NCBI GenBank assembly: GCA_014885115.2
Contig: WKLE02006694.1
Coordinates: 1-30,082, forward strand
Reading direction: 5' to 3'
DNA: 30,082 nt
Origin: Asterionellopsis glacialis
Taxonomy: Eukaryota; Bacillariophyta; Plagiogrammaphyceae; Rhaphoneidales; Asterionellopsidaceae
Numbering within the stretch: the first letter of the stretch is position 1; every line of letters starts with the position of its first letter. The position numbers were made by a program, and so were the translations under genes. Below are positions 28,518 to 30,082 of this stretch, piece by piece. The notes beneath the pieces were generated by a model. It was not told the DNA's origin and did no database searches. It was given only the letters and a program-made list of their open reading frames with translations.

Positions 28518-29632
28518 AGTGAGTTCTCGATTGATGATAATGCTTTTGTTTGTTCTCGTTGTCGACCGACAGCAAACGTTTGTTAATTTGGTTATTTGGG
28601 TGCAATAGGTCGTGCTTTGTACAAGACAGATTGTGCTGGTATTGTTTGTTGGTGTGTTCTTTGTCTACCGGCACGAGTACGGCATGTCAATCCCACATTC
28701 TATTTCGATCGTTGTGCTGTCACCTGCGCTTTGTCAGTATGGTTTCCACGATCGATCGCATATTTTTTTTTAAAAAGTTCTGTCTTTCAATTCGCTTGTC
28801 TGTGTGCACACTATTTTCATGATAGTGTAGAAAAAAAGAATCTTATCTTGATGGTTTTGGTGGTGCACCAATAGAAGAAAAGATACATCAACTTAGAACC
28901 CCGTGAACTTCAGTATTAATTCTACTTACATGAGTCACAGTACTCCCAAATTGTAGGTATAAAAATATTCTCTCCCATAGTGTCAAAAGTGTTAGTTTGG
29001 GGAGACAACAAACAGAAGAATGCCAAGAGGAGAAAATGAATCTTCAGAGTCAGCAGGACCGGTATCACTGGCATGCAGAGTGTCTATCATACATCGATAT
29101 AGTATCAGGTATTTACCAGGTATATATTTATACAACGTGGTACCAGGTATGGCACCCGTTTTGGAAAACGGGGGCGATAAAATTTCAAAATAATAATGTT
29201 CCGTTGTAACTTGGGAATGAGAACTCGTCGAAGACGTAGGACGGACAGACCCTAAATTTACCAGAACAATATGTACAATGGACGTTCATTCGACACATCG
29301 CATTTTGGGGCAAGCGTTGCCCTGTGGTTTGACAAGAAGTGACCAGGCAGTGCACACCTGCAGTACCGCGTCTGATACCAACGCATTCGAGCTTTGGGTC
29401 TCCATCTCTCCCATCTCGATTACCGAAACTGAACTTTCAGGCTCTCACACAGTGTGTCATGATTCGTTCTTCAACATACACTCACAGACAGTGAACATTA
29501 ACATCCCAATTTTCTGCAATTTCACGATCTAAACCATAGAAAGTGGTAAGCAATTTATACCTCTCTTACATTGATATCTGTGACAAACTTCATAACTTGT
29601 GCAAGCAGGTCAAGGAGGCACAATCCGTTAAA
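28518..29632. other. Intergenic region between divergent genes
   Basis: About 1.1 kb between the starts of the small secreted protein (minus) and the FAD-dependent gene (plus). It contains GTACC-family words at about 29104-29145, including GTGGTACCAGGTA, next to a CCCGTTTTGGAAAACGGG palindrome at 29156-29173. Short open frames here show no domain features. Confidence 0.55.
29156..29173. repeat. Perfect 18-base palindrome
   Basis: CCCGTTTT is followed by GG and then AAAACGGG, giving 8-base arms with a 2-base centre. It lies directly after a GTACC-type motif in the intergenic region. Confidence 0.7.
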
Positions 29633-30082
29633 ATGATATTGACAAGGTTGGCCTCATCTTGTCGTTGTCATCATCTTGGTCGGCCCATACTAATTCAAAA
29701 GATTGGAAGTTACAAAAATACTTGCACGTTTGGTCGGAATGGTAATCGTACGAAAGGTGTTGTGAGTATTAGACACATCCTACATCGGAATTACTCAGTA
29801 ACAAGAACTGTTGCCAAAGCATCGTCGTCGTCAATAAGTGTCGATGAACCTATGCGTGTAGCAATTGTCGGTGGAGGTGCTGCAGGATTATCAACAGCAT
29901 TACATCTTTCGCCACTTGTTGAAAAAGGTTTAATTTCATCACCTATAGATGTGTATGAAAAGGGAATAAAGGAGAGTAGTAGTCATAATCATAAAACTAA
30001 TGAACAAGAATCACAATATAGTGGCTCTGGATCAATAGGGCGTGATATTGGTGTAGGTTTATGGAGTACAGCTTTAACACCA
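29633..30082 (+). CDS. FAD-dependent monooxygenase-like protein, 5' part only
   Basis: The frame is open from ATG at 29633 through the window edge (150 codons, no stop). Residues 1 to about 60 are rich in Arg, Ser and His with almost no acidic residues, which fits a mitochondrial or other organelle presequence. Then VAIVGGGAAGLSTALHL is a classical Rossmann dinucleotide-binding motif (GxGxxG) for FAD, followed by DVYEKG at the end of the second strand, where an acidic residue binds the FAD ribose. GRDIGVGLWSTAL after a short Ser/His/Asn-rich insert resembles the next conserved region of flavin monooxygenases (UbiH/kynurenine-monooxygenase type). The reaction cannot be assigned without the rest. 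The AAAATG context supports this start, although the frame is also open upstream. Confidence 0.8.
   Translation, partial: MILTRLASSCRCHHLGRPILIQKIGSYKNTCTFGRNGNRTKGVVSIRHILHRNYSVTRTVAKASSSSISVDEPMRVAIVGGGAAGLSTALHLSPLVEKGLISSPIDVYEKGIKESSSHNHKTNEQESQYSGSGSIGRDIGVGLWSTALTP

Noticed and set aside
29278..29532. Plus-strand open frame of 84 codons upstream of the FAD gene
   Set aside because: No recognisable features; more likely promoter or 5' leader sequence.
1..30082. tRNA, rRNA or CRISPR structures
   Set aside because: I scanned for B-box-like GGTTCRA motifs with matching cloverleaf and for regularly spaced short repeats and found none that held up. Weak or unusual RNA genes could still be missed by eye.

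Overview
The window looks like nuclear DNA of a microalga, most likely a diatom or another photosynthetic stramenopile. The reasons are: genes split by short GT-AG introns of about 75-130 bases; AT-rich, repeat-filled intergenic DNA; proteins with acidic, poly-Gln and poly-Glu runs; a luminal membrane-anchored cyclophilin; a vWA/alpha-kinase fusion; and a small secreted protein with a possible plastid-type cleavage site. The diatom assignment is inference. The gene structures below come from reading splice sites and joining frames by hand.

Layout from left to right. (1) 123-878 (-): cyclophilin-type peptidyl-prolyl isomerase with one membrane anchor. (2) 1617-4506 (+): five-exon gene for a von Willebrand A plus alpha-kinase protein (VwkA-like), 823 residues. 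(3) 4507-7133: non-coding, with a pair of 24-base inverted repeats about 0.9 kb apart and smaller duplications inside. (4) 7134-7574 (+): small unknown protein with a helical C-terminus. (5) 8342-11211 (-): ten-exon PLP-dependent glutamate decarboxylase, 666 residues, with a long C-terminal extension. (6) 11212-13547: repeat block with GTACC palindromes, a 285-base tandem duplication and a 230-base tandem duplication. (7) 13548-15355 (+): eight-exon nitrilase-superfamily amidase, 359 residues, followed by a second GTACC-rich block. (8) 16450-20517 (+): intronless full-length ABCC (MRP-type) transporter. (9) 20721-23855 (-): intronless acidic ankyrin/coiled-coil protein. (10) 24930-27293 (-): intronless protein with a 2-oxoglutarate/Fe(II) oxygenase-like domain. 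(11) 28176-28517 (-): small secreted or plastid-targeted protein. (12) 29633 to the window end (+): start of an FAD-dependent monooxygenase-like gene, cut by the window edge.

No operon-like arrangement ties these genes together. The closest functional pair is the divergent glutamate decarboxylase and amidase, which could both act in GABA, polyamine or amino-amide metabolism. The left half is intron-rich with very small exons (12, 14, 20, 23, 30, 30 and 32 bases). The genes from 16.4 kb onward are single-exon as far as visible. I found no tRNA, rRNA, CRISPR array or autonomous transposase. The most unusual material is the intergenic repeat architecture and the microexon clusters, not a clear new multi-gene system.
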